Assembly: GCA_022801435.1 (NCBI GenBank)
Contig: JAAWSG010000003.1
Span: 30,321 to 94,320 of the forward strand
From: Lawsonibacter sp.
GTDB lineage: Bacteria; Bacillota; Clostridia; Oscillospirales; Oscillospiraceae
Direction: 5' to 3'
Length of the DNA stretch: 64,000 nt
Positions 17,439-25,975 of the stretch are shown piece by piece; position 1 is the first letter of the stretch, and every line of letters begins with the position of its first letter. A program made the position numbers and the translations under genes. The notes below the pieces were generated by a model. That model saw only the letters and a list, made by a program, of their open reading frames with translations. It was not told the DNA's origin and did not search any database.

Positions 17439-18410
17439 GTGAATGACCAGATTCATCCCGAGGAGCATACAGAACAGGAACAGCCCGACCTCTCCCCCGA
17501 AAGACCCCACCCCCGCCGCCAGAGGAGCTGGAGCGGGACTCTGACCCTGGCGTTCTCCTTCCTTGCCATGCTGCTGGCGGGAATGGCCCTGCTTCTGGCC
17601 GTTTTGGACCGCCCCGCCAAGGAGCCGGAGGAGGAGCCAGCCGGGCCGGCCACCTTCCAGTTCGGGGAACAGACCCTGGAGGTGCTGGAGGGGATGCCCC
17701 TTCAGCCCTACGACTGGAGAAGCTTTTCTACAGAGTCTCTGGGCGGCGGGCGGTGGCGTGCCGTCTACCGCCAAAACGGCAGAAGCGCCCGGACCGGCAT
17801 TGATATCTCCTTCTACCAGGGGGAGATCGACTGGCAGGCGGTGGCGGGGGACGGCATCGACTTCGTCATCCTCCGGCTGGGCTACCGGGGCTACACAGAG
17901 GGCGGGCTGATGCAGGACAAAAACTATGTCCAGAACCTCCAGGGGGCGCTGAACGCGGGGCTGGACGTGGGGGTGTACTTCTTCTCCCAGGCCATCACCC
18001 CCCAGGAGGCGGAGGAGGAGGCCGACTATATCCTGTCTGTCCTCAACGGCGCGCCCCTGGCCTACCCCATCGCCTTCGACTGGGAGCACGTCTCCGATCC
18101 GGGGGCCCGGAGCAACGGGCTGGACGGGGCGGTGCTGACCCAGTGCGCCAAGGCCTTCTGCGCGCGCATCCGGGAGGGCGGGTACGAGCCGGCGGTCTAC
18201 TTCAACCAGAACCTGGGCTACCTCCAGTACGACCTGCGGGAGCTGGAGGACAGCGTCCTCTGGCTGGCGGAGCTCAACAGCCCGCCCAAGTTCTATTACC
18301 ACTTTGACCTGTGGCAGTACAGCCATACAGGCACGGTGGCGGGCATCCAGGGTGAGGTGGACATGGACCTGGACCTGCGCCCCGTCCTGGACGCCGAAGA
18401 GACTGCCTGA
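17439..18410 (+). CDS. Membrane-anchored GH25 lysozyme
   Basis: 323 residues from GTG 17439 after GAAAGGAG. GH25 enzymes cleave the beta-1,4 bond between N-acetylmuramic acid and N-acetylglucosamine in peptidoglycan. A short acidic cytoplasmic tail is followed by one membrane helix (about residues 33-55), a linker, and the catalytic domain from about residue 117: GIDISFYQGEIDW, FVILRLGYRGYTEGG, and the acidic FDWEH motif near residue 213 expected to hold the catalytic residues. The single N-terminal anchor suggests a surface-bound autolysin or a spore/division hydrolase. Confidence 0.9.
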   Translation: MNDQIHPEEHTEQEQPDLSPERPHPRRQRSWSGTLTLAFSFLAMLLAGMALLLAVLDRPAKEPEEEPAGPATFQFGEQTLEVLEGMPLQPYDWRSFSTESLGGGRWRAVYRQNGRSARTGIDISFYQGEIDWQAVAGDGIDFVILRLGYRGYTEGGLMQDKNYVQNLQGALNAGLDVGVYFFSQAITPQEAEEEADYILSVLNGAPLAYPIAFDWEHVSDPGARSNGLDGAVLTQCAKAFCARIREGGYEPAVYFNQNLGYLQYDLRELEDSVLWLAELNSPPKFYYHFDLWQYSHTGTVAGIQGEVDMDLDLRPVLDAEETA

Positions 18411-18452
18411 ACCATTTTCCGGCTCCGCCGGGGCCGCAGGGAGGGACAGCGT

Positions 18453-19445
18453 ATGAGCCGGGAGGCCGTGTTAGCCATGCTGCGGGAGCGGCAGGGGGAG
18501 TATATCTCGGGAGAGGCCATGAGCGCCGCCCTGGGCATCAGCCGGGCCGGGGTGTGGAAGGCGGTGCAGAAGCTGCGGGAGGAGGGCTGCGTCATCGAGT
18601 CCGCCACCAACCGGGGCTACCGGCTGTCCGGCACGCCCGACTGCCTGCGGCCCGGGGAGCTGTCCGGCCCTCTGTCCGGCTGTCTGGTGGGGCGGGACCT
18701 GGCCTGCCTGGATGTCATCGACTCCACCAACACCGAGTGTAAGCGGCGGGCGGTCTCCGGGGCCCGGGAGGGACTTGTGGTCCTGGCCGAGGAGCAGACC
18801 GGGGGCCGGGGCCGTCTGGGCCGCTCCTTCCAGTCCCCGCGGGGGCGGGGGCTCTATCTGTCCGCCCTGCTCCGCCCTTCCCTGCCCCCGGACCAGGTGC
18901 AGGATTTTACCGCCTGGGTGGCGGTGGCGGTGTGTGACGGGATTGAGGCCGCCTGCGGGCTCCGGCCCCGGATCAAATGGACCAACGACATCGTGCTGGA
19001 GGGCCGGAAGCTGGTGGGCATCCTCACCGAGCTGGGCCTGGAGAGCGAGGTCCACGCCCTGGAGTACCTGGTCACCGGCATCGGGGTCAACGTCAACCAC
19101 GCCGCCGAGGATTTCTCCCCCGAGGTGCGGGAGATGGCGGTGTCCCTCTGCCAGGTCCTGGGACGCCCGGTGCGGCGCAGCGAGCTGGCGGTCCAGATCA
19201 TCCTGGCGCTGGACCGGATGTACGCCGGCTTCCCCGAGAACAAGGCGGAGTTTTTGGCAAAATACCGGGCGGACTGCCTGACCACCGGCCGCCAGGTCCA
19301 GCTGGTCACCCCCAACAGCCGCCGGGAGGCCTTCGCGGTGGAGATTGACGACCAGTTCCGCCTGGTGGTGGAGCTGCCCGACGGACACAGGGAGGCCCTC
19401 TCCGCCGGGGAGGTGTCGGTGCGGGGGATGTACGGCTATATCTGA
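18453..19445 (+). CDS. birA: Bifunctional biotin ligase / biotin operon repressor
   Basis: 330 residues. BirA attaches biotin to carboxylase biotin domains, and the long form also represses biotin genes. An N-terminal winged helix (about residues 1-65, ISGEAMSAALGISRAGVWKAVQKL) precedes the catalytic domain with GGRGRLGRSFQSP as the biotinyl-AMP loop and KWTNDIVLEGRKLVGILTEL. A C-terminal SH3-like domain completes the long form. No biotin gene is adjacent, so any regulon lies elsewhere. Confidence 0.95.
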   Translation: MSREAVLAMLRERQGEYISGEAMSAALGISRAGVWKAVQKLREEGCVIESATNRGYRLSGTPDCLRPGELSGPLSGCLVGRDLACLDVIDSTNTECKRRAVSGAREGLVVLAEEQTGGRGRLGRSFQSPRGRGLYLSALLRPSLPPDQVQDFTAWVAVAVCDGIEAACGLRPRIKWTNDIVLEGRKLVGILTELGLESEVHALEYLVTGIGVNVNHAAEDFSPEVREMAVSLCQVLGRPVRRSELAVQIILALDRMYAGFPENKAEFLAKYRADCLTTGRQVQLVTPNSRREAFAVEIDDQFRLVVELPDGHREALSAGEVSVRGMYGYI

Positions 19446-19454
19446 AATAAAACA

Positions 19455-19497
19455 TGGCTGAGCGCTCCCGGCGGGCGCTCAGCCAGTTTTGATTTTT
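19455..19497. terminator. Terminator between birA and the rhomboid-like gene
   Basis: A perfect 11-bp stem, TGGCTGAGCGC with GCGCTCAGCCA, is followed by GTTTTGATTTTT on the plus strand. It serves birA and may also serve the convergent reverse gene, which ends 7 bases further on. Confidence 0.85.
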
Positions 19498-19504
19498 GGG
19501 GCGG

Positions 19505-20374
19505 TCACTGCACGTGCACGTGGTTGTTGATGTGGTTGGCGCAGTAGCAGTAGTAGCCGTTGCACTTGGAGCAGTAACGGAACTCCATATTGGGGTCAGT
19601 CTGGTCGGTGACGCCGCAGACCGAGCACTTGTGCAGATAGCCCCGGCGCTGCTGGAGCTCCTTCTGAGCCTTTTTGAAGTTGATGGTCTGGGAGGAGCTC
19701 TGATGCCGCCGCTGGGCCTGGGCGCGTCCGAAGAGGACCCCCACGTCCTCCCAGAAGTAGAGCAGGTAATTGAGCAGGGCGGACAGCAGCAGAAAGAGCA
19801 TGGTGGGCAGGAGCAGGGGGATGAGATAGCTCGAAAGGCTGATGATGTCATAGACCTGGAGGAAGAGCCACAGGGCCGCCAGCCACTTGGCCTTGATGGG
19901 GATGATAAAGTAGAAGCGCATCGGGGCCTCCGGGTAGAGGGTGGCGAAGGCCAGGAAGAGGGACTGATGGATGTAGTACAGTCCGTAGCCGCCGATCCAG
20001 ATGGAGCAGAGCTCGCACAGGAAGGCGGCAATCAGGGTGAGCAGGGAGCCGGTGAGGTAGAACAGGGTGAATTTTGCCGTGCCCCACTCCCGCTCCATGG
20101 TGGTCCCCATGAAGTAGTAGAAGAACATGGAGACCACGAACCAGATGGGCTTTTGGGAGGTGGGGACCAGCACAAAGGTGACCGCCCGCCACACCTGCCC
20201 CGACAGAATGAGCCGGGGCTCCAGGGAGAGCAGACCGGAAATCAGCCCGCCGGAGAACAGGTCGGCGGAAAAGACGGCCACATTGGCGACAATGAGGTAG
20301 AGAATAAGGTTGGGAATGCCGAAGTTGGGGTGCTTCAGAGTGAAGCGGTCAATGATGCGGTCAGGTGTTTTCAA
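19505..20374 (-). CDS. Rhomboid-like membrane protein with C-terminal zinc ribbon
   Basis: 289 residues with about six hydrophobic helices. The rhomboid-type pattern is seen in WRAVTFVLVP, the FFYYFMGTTMEREWGT segment, and FYFIIPIKAKWL. At the expected position of the catalytic GxSG the sequence reads YYIHQSLFLAF, so the serine motif is missing and the protein is probably a non-catalytic rhomboid relative. The C-terminus adds a Cys-rich module (CSVCG then CSKCNGYYCYC) suggesting zinc binding. It is a lone gene convergent with birA. Function unknown. Confidence 0.75.
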   Translation of the reverse strand: MKTPDRIIDRFTLKHPNFGIPNLILYLIVANVAVFSADLFSGGLISGLLSLEPRLILSGQVWRAVTFVLVPTSQKPIWFVVSMFFYYFMGTTMEREWGTAKFTLFYLTGSLLTLIAAFLCELCSIWIGGYGLYYIHQSLFLAFATLYPEAPMRFYFIIPIKAKWLAALWLFLQVYDIISLSSYLIPLLLPTMLFLLLSALLNYLLYFWEDVGVLFGRAQAQRRHQSSSQTINFKKAQKELQQRRGYLHKCSVCGVTDQTDPNMEFRYCSKCNGYYCYCANHINNHVHVQ

Positions 20375-20546
20375 AGGGCAGTCCTCCTGGATGGTAAAAT
20401 CAGTACTATATATTCTAGCCTCTTTTTGCCCCGCCGTCTATATCAAATTGTAAACAATTTTTGACCGGCCAAAGGGACGCTTTTCTTTTTTGCAAAAATG
20501 TGGTAAGATAGGGCCATATCGCCGAAAATAAGGAAGGAGTATGACT

Positions 20547-21791
20547 ATGAGCATTGTAAAGGATATGTCCCTGGCTTCCTCGGGGCATCAGAAGATCCAG
20601 TGGGTGCGGGACTTTATGCCCGCCCTGGGGGGGATTGAGGAGCGCTTCCGCCGGGAAAAACCCTTCGCCGGGCTGACCATCGCCGTCTCGGTCCACCTGG
20701 AGGCCAAGACCGCCAACCTGGGGCTGGTCCTGCGGGAGGGGGGCGCGGAGGTCCACCTCACCGGCTGCAACCCCCTGTCCACCCAGGACGACGTGGCCGC
20801 CGCCGTGGCGGACTCCGGGGTGGAGACCTACGGAGTCTACGGGGTGGATATGGAGGAGTATGAGCGCCTCCTGATGGAGAGCCTCAAGTGCCGTCCCCAC
20901 CTCATTGTGGACGACGGCGGGGACCTTATCAACCTGCTGGGGGGCAAGTGCGCCCAGTACGCGGACCGGCTCATCGGCGGCTGTGAGGAGACCACCACCG
21001 GCATCCACCGCCTCTACGCCCGGGAGCGGGAGGGCATCCTCCCCTGCCCCATGATGGCGGTGAACGACGCCAAGGCCAAGCACTACTACGACAACAAGTA
21101 CGGCACAGGCCAGTCCACCTGGGACGCCATCATGCACACCACCAACCTCATCGTGGCGGGGAAGACGGTGGTGGTGGCCGGGTACGGCTGGTGCGGCAAG
21201 GGCATCGCCATGCGGGCCAAGGGGATGGGAGCCAACGTCATCGTCTGCGAAGTGGACCCCTTCAAGGCCCTGGACGCCACCATGGAGAACTTCCGGGTCA
21301 TGCCCATGGACGAGGCCGCAAAAATCGGGGACATTTTTGTCACCGCCACCGGCTGCAAGGACGTCATTGTAAAGCGCCACTTTGAGGTGATGAAGCACAA
21401 CGCCGTGCTGTGCAACTCGGGCCACTTCGACTGTGAGGTGGACGTGCGGGCCCTGGGTGAGATGTCGAAGGAGAGCTTCCCCCGGCGGGAGAACATCCAG
21501 GGCTACCGGCTGGCGGACGGGCGGGTGCTCAACGTGCTGGCCCAGGGGCGGCTGGTCAATCTGGCGGGGGGCAACGGACACCCGGCGGAGATTATGGATA
21601 TGTCCTTCGCGGTCCAGGCCCTGTCCCTGGAGTGGCTGGTCAAGCACCAGAAGGGATTGGAGAAAAAGGTCTACATCGTGCCGGACGAGATCGATGACCA
21701 GATCGCCCGGGTGAAGCTGGCGGCTATGGGGCTGGCCATTGATGCGCTGACCGAGGAACAGCGGGCCTATCTCTCCGGCTGGGAGGCGTAA
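20547..21791 (+). CDS. ahcY: Adenosylhomocysteinase
   Basis: 414 residues from ATG 20547, about 7 bases after AAGGAAGGAG; ATG 20541 is too close. It hydrolyses S-adenosylhomocysteine to adenosine and homocysteine, relieving methyltransferase inhibition. Family motifs: VHLEAKTANLGLVLREGGAEV with GCNPLSTQDDVAAA near the N-terminus, the NAD-binding VVVAGYGWCGKGIA near residues 209-222, and the C-terminal VNLAGGNGHPAEIMDMSFAVQA. greA starts 1 base after the stop, so the two genes are co-transcribed. Confidence 0.95.
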   Translation: MSIVKDMSLASSGHQKIQWVRDFMPALGGIEERFRREKPFAGLTIAVSVHLEAKTANLGLVLREGGAEVHLTGCNPLSTQDDVAAAVADSGVETYGVYGVDMEEYERLLMESLKCRPHLIVDDGGDLINLLGGKCAQYADRLIGGCEETTTGIHRLYAREREGILPCPMMAVNDAKAKHYYDNKYGTGQSTWDAIMHTTNLIVAGKTVVVAGYGWCGKGIAMRAKGMGANVIVCEVDPFKALDATMENFRVMPMDEAAKIGDIFVTATGCKDVIVKRHFEVMKHNAVLCNSGHFDCEVDVRALGEMSKESFPRRENIQGYRLADGRVLNVLAQGRLVNLAGGNGHPAEIMDMSFAVQALSLEWLVKHQKGLEKKVYIVPDEIDDQIARVKLAAMGLAIDALTEEQRAYLSGWEA

Positions 21792-21792
21792 G

Positions 21793-22296
21793 GTGTACAA
21801 CGAACTGACCAAAACAGACATCCAGAAGATGCAGGAGGAGCTGGACTACCGCCGCACCACCCTCCGCTCCAAGCTGCTGGAGGAGGTCAAGGCCGCCCGG
21901 GCCTTCGGGGACCTGAGCGAGAATTTTGAGTACAAGGCCGCCAAGCAGGAGAATAACCGCAACGAGAGCCGCATCCGCTACCTGGAGAACATGATTAAAA
22001 CCGCCGTAATCATAGAGGACCGCTCCGGCGCGGACACGGCGGGGCTGTATGACAAGGTGACCATCTGGGTGGAGGACGAGGAGGAAGAGGAGACCTGGCA
22101 GGTGGTCACCACCGTCCGGCAGGATATCAACCGGGGCCGCATCAGCAAGGAGTCCCCCGTGGGCGCGGCTCTGCTGGGGACACGGGTGGGGGACCGGGTC
22201 CGCATCCAGGTGAACAAGGAGTTTGGCTATTTTGTCCAGATCCGCGCCATCGAGAAGCAGGAGGACGACGGCTCGGCGGAGCTGAACGCATATTAG
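21793..22296 (+). CDS. greA: Transcription elongation factor GreA
   Basis: 167 residues from GTG 21793, one base after the ahcY stop. GreA rescues backtracked RNA polymerase by stimulating transcript cleavage. The N-terminal coiled coil contains the conserved tip ARAFGDLSENFEYKAAKQE, with the acidic residues needed for cleavage. The C-terminal FKBP-like domain has GRISKESPVGAALLGTRVGD. A strong hairpin terminator follows, separating the unit from polA. Confidence 0.94.
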   Translation: MYNELTKTDIQKMQEELDYRRTTLRSKLLEEVKAARAFGDLSENFEYKAAKQENNRNESRIRYLENMIKTAVIIEDRSGADTAGLYDKVTIWVEDEEEEETWQVVTTVRQDINRGRISKESPVGAALLGTRVGDRVRIQVNKEFGYFVQIRAIEKQEDDGSAELNAY

Positions 22297-22323
22297 GGCG
22301 GAAGAGGCTTTCGCCCCATTCTC

Positions 22324-22354
22324 ATAGGTCCCGCCTCCGCGGGGCCTATTTTTC
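22324..22354 (+). terminator. Terminator of ahcY-greA
   Basis: ATAGG-CCCGC pairs with GCGGG-CCTAT around a short loop, with one internal mismatch, and is followed by TTTTT. Confidence 0.85.
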
Positions 22355-22367
22355 AGGGGAGGGTTTT

Positions 22368-25058
22368 ATGAAAAAGCTGATGGTCCTGGACGGGAACTCC
22401 ATCATCAACCGGGCCTTCTACGGGGTGAGTCAGGGGCTGGCCACCCGGTCGGGACAGCCCACCAACGCGGTGTTTGGATTCCTGAACATTTTGAACAAGC
22501 TGACCGGGGAGGAGAAGCCGGACGCCCTGTGCGTCACCTTTGACCGCTCCGCCCCCACCTTCCGCCACAAGGCCTTTGAGGGCTACAAGGCCAACCGGAA
22601 GGGGATGCCGGACGAGCTGGCCAGCCAGATGCCCATTTTGAAGGAGGTGCTCGCGGCCATGGGCATCCCCATGTACGAGCTGGACGGCTGGGAGGCGGAC
22701 GACCTGCTGGGGACCATCGCCCGGCGGGATGAGGAGGCGGGCTGGACCACCATGATCGTCACCGGGGACAAGGACGCCCTCCAGCTGGTGACCGAGCAGA
22801 CCACCGTCAAGCTGGTGTCCACCCGCATGGGCCGCACCACCACCCGGGACATGACCCCGCCGGCCTTCCGGGAGGAGTACGGCTTCGACCCCCAAAATAT
22901 CGTTGACCTGAAGGCCCTTATGGGGGACTCCTCGGACAACTACCCCGGGGTCAAGGGGGTGGGGGAGAAGACCGCCATGGCTCTCATCCAGCTGTACCAC
23001 ACGGTGGATCACCTCTACAGCCACATGCCGGATATCTGCTCCGCGCCCAACGTGCCCGCCAAGCCCGGCCTGGTGAAAAAGCTGGAGGAGGGCCGGGAGA
23101 GCGCGCTCCTCTCCTATGACCTGGCCACCATCCGCACCGACGCCCCCCTGGACTTCACCCCGGAGGCCAACCTGCGCCGGGAGCCGGACAACGACAGGCT
23201 CTACCGGCTCTTTTTGGACCTGGAGTTCTCCAAGCTCATTGACCGGTACGGCCTCACCGCCCCCCGGGGGGAGGAGCTCTCCGCGGAGACCCCCGTGTTC
23301 CGGGACGCCTGCGCCAGCGAGGTGGTAGAAGCCCGGACCCGGATGGAGGAGCTGCTCGCCCTTTGGCGGGGCGGAACAGGGGTGGACGTGCTGGCTCTGC
23401 CCGGGCTGGACGTGGTGTGCGTGGAGTGGCAGGCGGAGGAGAAAACCGGCCGCGCCGCGCTGTTTTTCGCCAGTAAGCTGGACTGCCACAACGATTTTCT
23501 GCGGCGTTTTTTCTCCGACCCCGCCATTCACAAGACGGCCCACGGGGTGAAAAGCCTGTGCCGGGCTCTGCTGGCCGAGGGGATTACCCCCGCCGGGTTC
23601 GTCTTCGACACCGAGGTGGCCGCCTACCTTCTGGCCCCCAGCGACGGCAGCTACGAGCTGGAAAAGCTGGTGCTGGCCTACTTTAAGACCCAGGCCGGCC
23701 CGGCCTCCGCCTATCTGGACGAAGGGGCCTTCGGCCCGCTGTCCGATCCCGTGGCCCCGATGGCCGCCCTCACGTCCCACTGCGCCTGGACCGGCGCTCT
23801 GCGGGAGACCCTCACCGGCCGCCTGCGAAAGCTGGGCATGTGGGAGCTGTATGAGAAGGTGGACCTCCCCCTGTGTCAGGTGCTGGCCGGGATGGAGGCC
23901 GAGGGGTTTCTCATCGACCGGGGGGCGCTGGCGGAGTTTGGAAAAATGCTGTCCGGGCGCATCGAGGAGGTGCAGAAGACGGTCTATGCCCTGGCGGGGG
24001 AGGACTCCTTCAACATCAACTCCACCCAGCAGCTGGGGCATATCCTCTTTGAAACGCTGGGCCTGTCCCCGGTGAAGAAGACCAAGACGGGGTACTCCAC
24101 CAACGCCGACGTGCTGGACAAGCTCCGGGGGGAGCACCCCATCATCGACAGCATTCTGGAGTACCGCCAGCTGACCAAGCTGAAGTCCACCTACGCCGAC
24201 GGGCTGGGCAAGGTCATCGGCCCGGACGGTCGGATACACACCTCCTTTCAGAACACCGTCACCGCCACCGGACGGCTCTCCTCCACCGAGCCCAACCTGC
24301 AAAACATCCCGGTGCGCACCGAGCTGGGGGCGGAGCTGCGCAAAATGTTCGCCGCTCCGCCGGGCAGGGTGCTGGTGGACGCGGACTACTCCCAGATCGA
24401 GCTGCGGCTGCTGGCCTGCATCTCCGGGGACCAGGCCATGATCGACGGCTTCCACAGCGGCGAGGACATCCACACCATCACCGCCTCCCAGGTCTTTGGA
24501 GTCCCCCTGGGCGAGGTCACCCCCGCCATGCGCCGCTCCGCCAAGGCGGTGAACTTCGGCATCGTCTACGGCATCTCCCCCTTCTCCCTCTCCCAGGACA
24601 TCGGGGTCACCGTCCAGGAGGCCAAGGCGTATATGGAAAAATACTTTGCCCACTACGCCGGGGTGAAGGCCTATATGTCCCAGGTGGTGGAGCAGGCCAG
24701 GAAGGACGGCTTTGTGGCCACGCTCTTTGGCCGGCGGAGATGGATTCCGGAACTGAAATCCTCCAACTTCAATACCCGTTCCTTTGGGGAGCGGGTGGCC
24801 CTCAACGCCCCCATCCAGGGGACCGCCGCCGATATCATCAAAATGGCCATGCTCCAGGTCCACAGCCGGCTGAGGGAGGAGGGACTGGAGGGGAAGCTGG
24901 TCCTCCAGGTCCACGACGAGCTCATTGTGGAGTGCCCCGAGGGGGAGGCGGAGACGGTCCGCGCCCTGCTCAAGGAGGAGATGGAGGCGGTGACCTCCCT
25001 CCCTGTCCCCCTGCTGGTGGAGGCGGGCGCGGGACGGACCTGGGCGGACGCCCATTGA
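22368..25058 (+). CDS. polA: DNA polymerase I
   Basis: 896 residues. It fills gaps and removes RNA primers. The 5'-3' exonuclease (about residues 1-290) begins MVLDGNSIINRAFYG and has EADDLLGTIAR and VTGDKDALQLV. The middle domain resembles the 3'-5' exonuclease fold, but the expected acidic DxE motif is not seen, so proofreading is probably absent, as in many Firmicutes and Taq. The polymerase domain has motif A DYSQIELRLLA, motif B RRSAKAVNFGIVYG and motif C VHDE. Confidence 0.96.
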   Translation: MKKLMVLDGNSIINRAFYGVSQGLATRSGQPTNAVFGFLNILNKLTGEEKPDALCVTFDRSAPTFRHKAFEGYKANRKGMPDELASQMPILKEVLAAMGIPMYELDGWEADDLLGTIARRDEEAGWTTMIVTGDKDALQLVTEQTTVKLVSTRMGRTTTRDMTPPAFREEYGFDPQNIVDLKALMGDSSDNYPGVKGVGEKTAMALIQLYHTVDHLYSHMPDICSAPNVPAKPGLVKKLEEGRESALLSYDLATIRTDAPLDFTPEANLRREPDNDRLYRLFLDLEFSKLIDRYGLTAPRGEELSAETPVFRDACASEVVEARTRMEELLALWRGGTGVDVLALPGLDVVCVEWQAEEKTGRAALFFASKLDCHNDFLRRFFSDPAIHKTAHGVKSLCRALLAEGITPAGFVFDTEVAAYLLAPSDGSYELEKLVLAYFKTQAGPASAYLDEGAFGPLSDPVAPMAALTSHCAWTGALRETLTGRLRKLGMWELYEKVDLPLCQVLAGMEAEGFLIDRGALAEFGKMLSGRIEEVQKTVYALAGEDSFNINSTQQLGHILFETLGLSPVKKTKTGYSTNADVLDKLRGEHPIIDSILEYRQLTKLKSTYADGLGKVIGPDGRIHTSFQNTVTATGRLSSTEPNLQNIPVRTELGAELRKMFAAPPGRVLVDADYSQIELRLLACISGDQAMIDGFHSGEDIHTITASQVFGVPLGEVTPAMRRSAKAVNFGIVYGISPFSLSQDIGVTVQEAKAYMEKYFAHYAGVKAYMSQVVEQARKDGFVATLFGRRRWIPELKSSNFNTRSFGERVALNAPIQGTAADIIKMAMLQVHSRLREEGLEGKLVLQVHDELIVECPEGEAETVRALLKEEMEAVTSLPVPLLVEAGAGRTWADAH

Positions 25059-25097
25059 CCGGCTATCCCCCCAAAACGGCCGGTTGTCCCAAACCGG

Positions 25098-25126
25098 TTG
25101 CGGGGAGCGGGCTTCTCCGCTACAAT
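25098..25126 (+). promoter_or_regulatory. Promoter of the 25162 membrane gene
   Basis: TTGCGG and TACAAT are separated by 17 bases, 35 bases before the start codon. Confidence 0.6.
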
Positions 25127-25161
25127 AGGGGTGACATCGGAACAAGACAGGAGGCCGCCCC

Positions 25162-25569
25162 ATGAAAGACCGCGCTGACAAGCTCCTTCTCACCGGAGCA
25201 GTCCTCTCCCTGGTGATTTACCTGCTCAACCTGTGGGCGCTCCGCATTCCCCTCCCCCGCTGGCTGTACTGGCTCTCCGTGTTCCAGATGCTGCTGGCGG
25301 CGGGTTTCCATGGGGTCCCGGCGTTCTGCATCCAGCGGTTCCTCCTCCGGACGCCCGGACGGAGGCCCCTGGCCGCGCTGCCTCCCCTCCTGCTGCTGGG
25401 CTGGCTGCTGTACTGCTTTTTGGGGCTCATGTCCTCCCGGGACAATTGGGAACCCATCCTGTGGTTTCTCCGGATGTTCGGCACAATTGCCCCGGCGGCG
25501 GGGTGCGCCCTGGCCTGGACGGCGCGCAAAACACGGCGGGGCGGCCGAAAAGGGGGGTATCTGTCCTGA
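25162..25569 (+). CDS. Hypothetical small membrane protein
   Basis: 135 residues with about four hydrophobic helices (around residues 9-27, 33-55, 70-92 and 105-122) and a basic tail ending [11 protein letters not shown]. No family is recognised. Its final codons run through AAAAGGGGGG, and the next frame continues as a further membrane protein without a standard start codon. The two could be one gene split by a homopolymer frameshift, or two coupled genes. Confidence 0.6.
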   Translation: MKDRADKLLLTGAVLSLVIYLLNLWALRIPLPRWLYWLSVFQMLLAAGFHGVPAFCIQRFLLRTPGRRPLAALPPLLLLGWLLYCFLGLMSSRDNWEPILWFLRMFGTIAPAAGCALAWTARKTRRGGRKGGYLS

Positions 25570-25865
25570 TTGCGGTCCAAATTCTGCTTGCCCTCGGCGG
25601 CCTTATTACCACCCACATCACCCTGTCCGCCCCCTTCTGTGTGCTCCAGCTGGCTCTGCTCCGGTACAGCACGAGCCAGGTCATCAAGCTTGCCCCGGCG
25701 GCGGCCTCAGCGGCAGGGCTCCTCTGCGGCCTGTGGATTCTGGAGTGGAGCTCCGGCTGGGAGTCCCTGCTGGCCCTGTTTGTCCTGGTCCCCTCCTGGC
25801 TGGGGCTGGTGGGCTGCGGCCTGGGGTGGCTGATCTGGAGGCTGGCTCGGAAACATTTGTGGTGA
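25566..25865 (+). CDS. Hypothetical membrane ORF, possible continuation of the previous gene
   Basis: About 99 residues with three or four hydrophobic stretches ([63 protein letters not shown]). There is no ATG, GTG or TTG in this frame at the right place; CTG 25566 or ATT 25569, overlapping the upstream stop, are the nearest candidates. One extra base in the G6 run at 25552-25557 would fuse it to the preceding gene as a protein of about 235 residues. Start is tentative. Confidence 0.45.
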   Translation: MIAVQILLALGGLITTHITLSAPFCVLQLALLRYSTSQVIKLAPAAASAAGLLCGLWILEWSSGWESLLALFVLVPSWLGLVGCGLGWLIWRLARKHLW

Positions 25866-25882
25866 CGGAAGAGAAAAATCGG

Positions 25883-25911
25883 TTGATTCTTTGCCGGAGC
25901 GGGAGTACAAT
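25883..25911 (+). promoter_or_regulatory. Promoter of the SLH/CAP surface protein
   Basis: TTGATT and TACAAT are separated by 17 bases, 65 bases before the GTG start. Confidence 0.7.
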
Positions 25912-25975
25912 ACCACAGAGCAGCCGGCGGGGTCCCCCCCGCCGGGCAATCTGGAATATGGAAAGGATGACCTCT

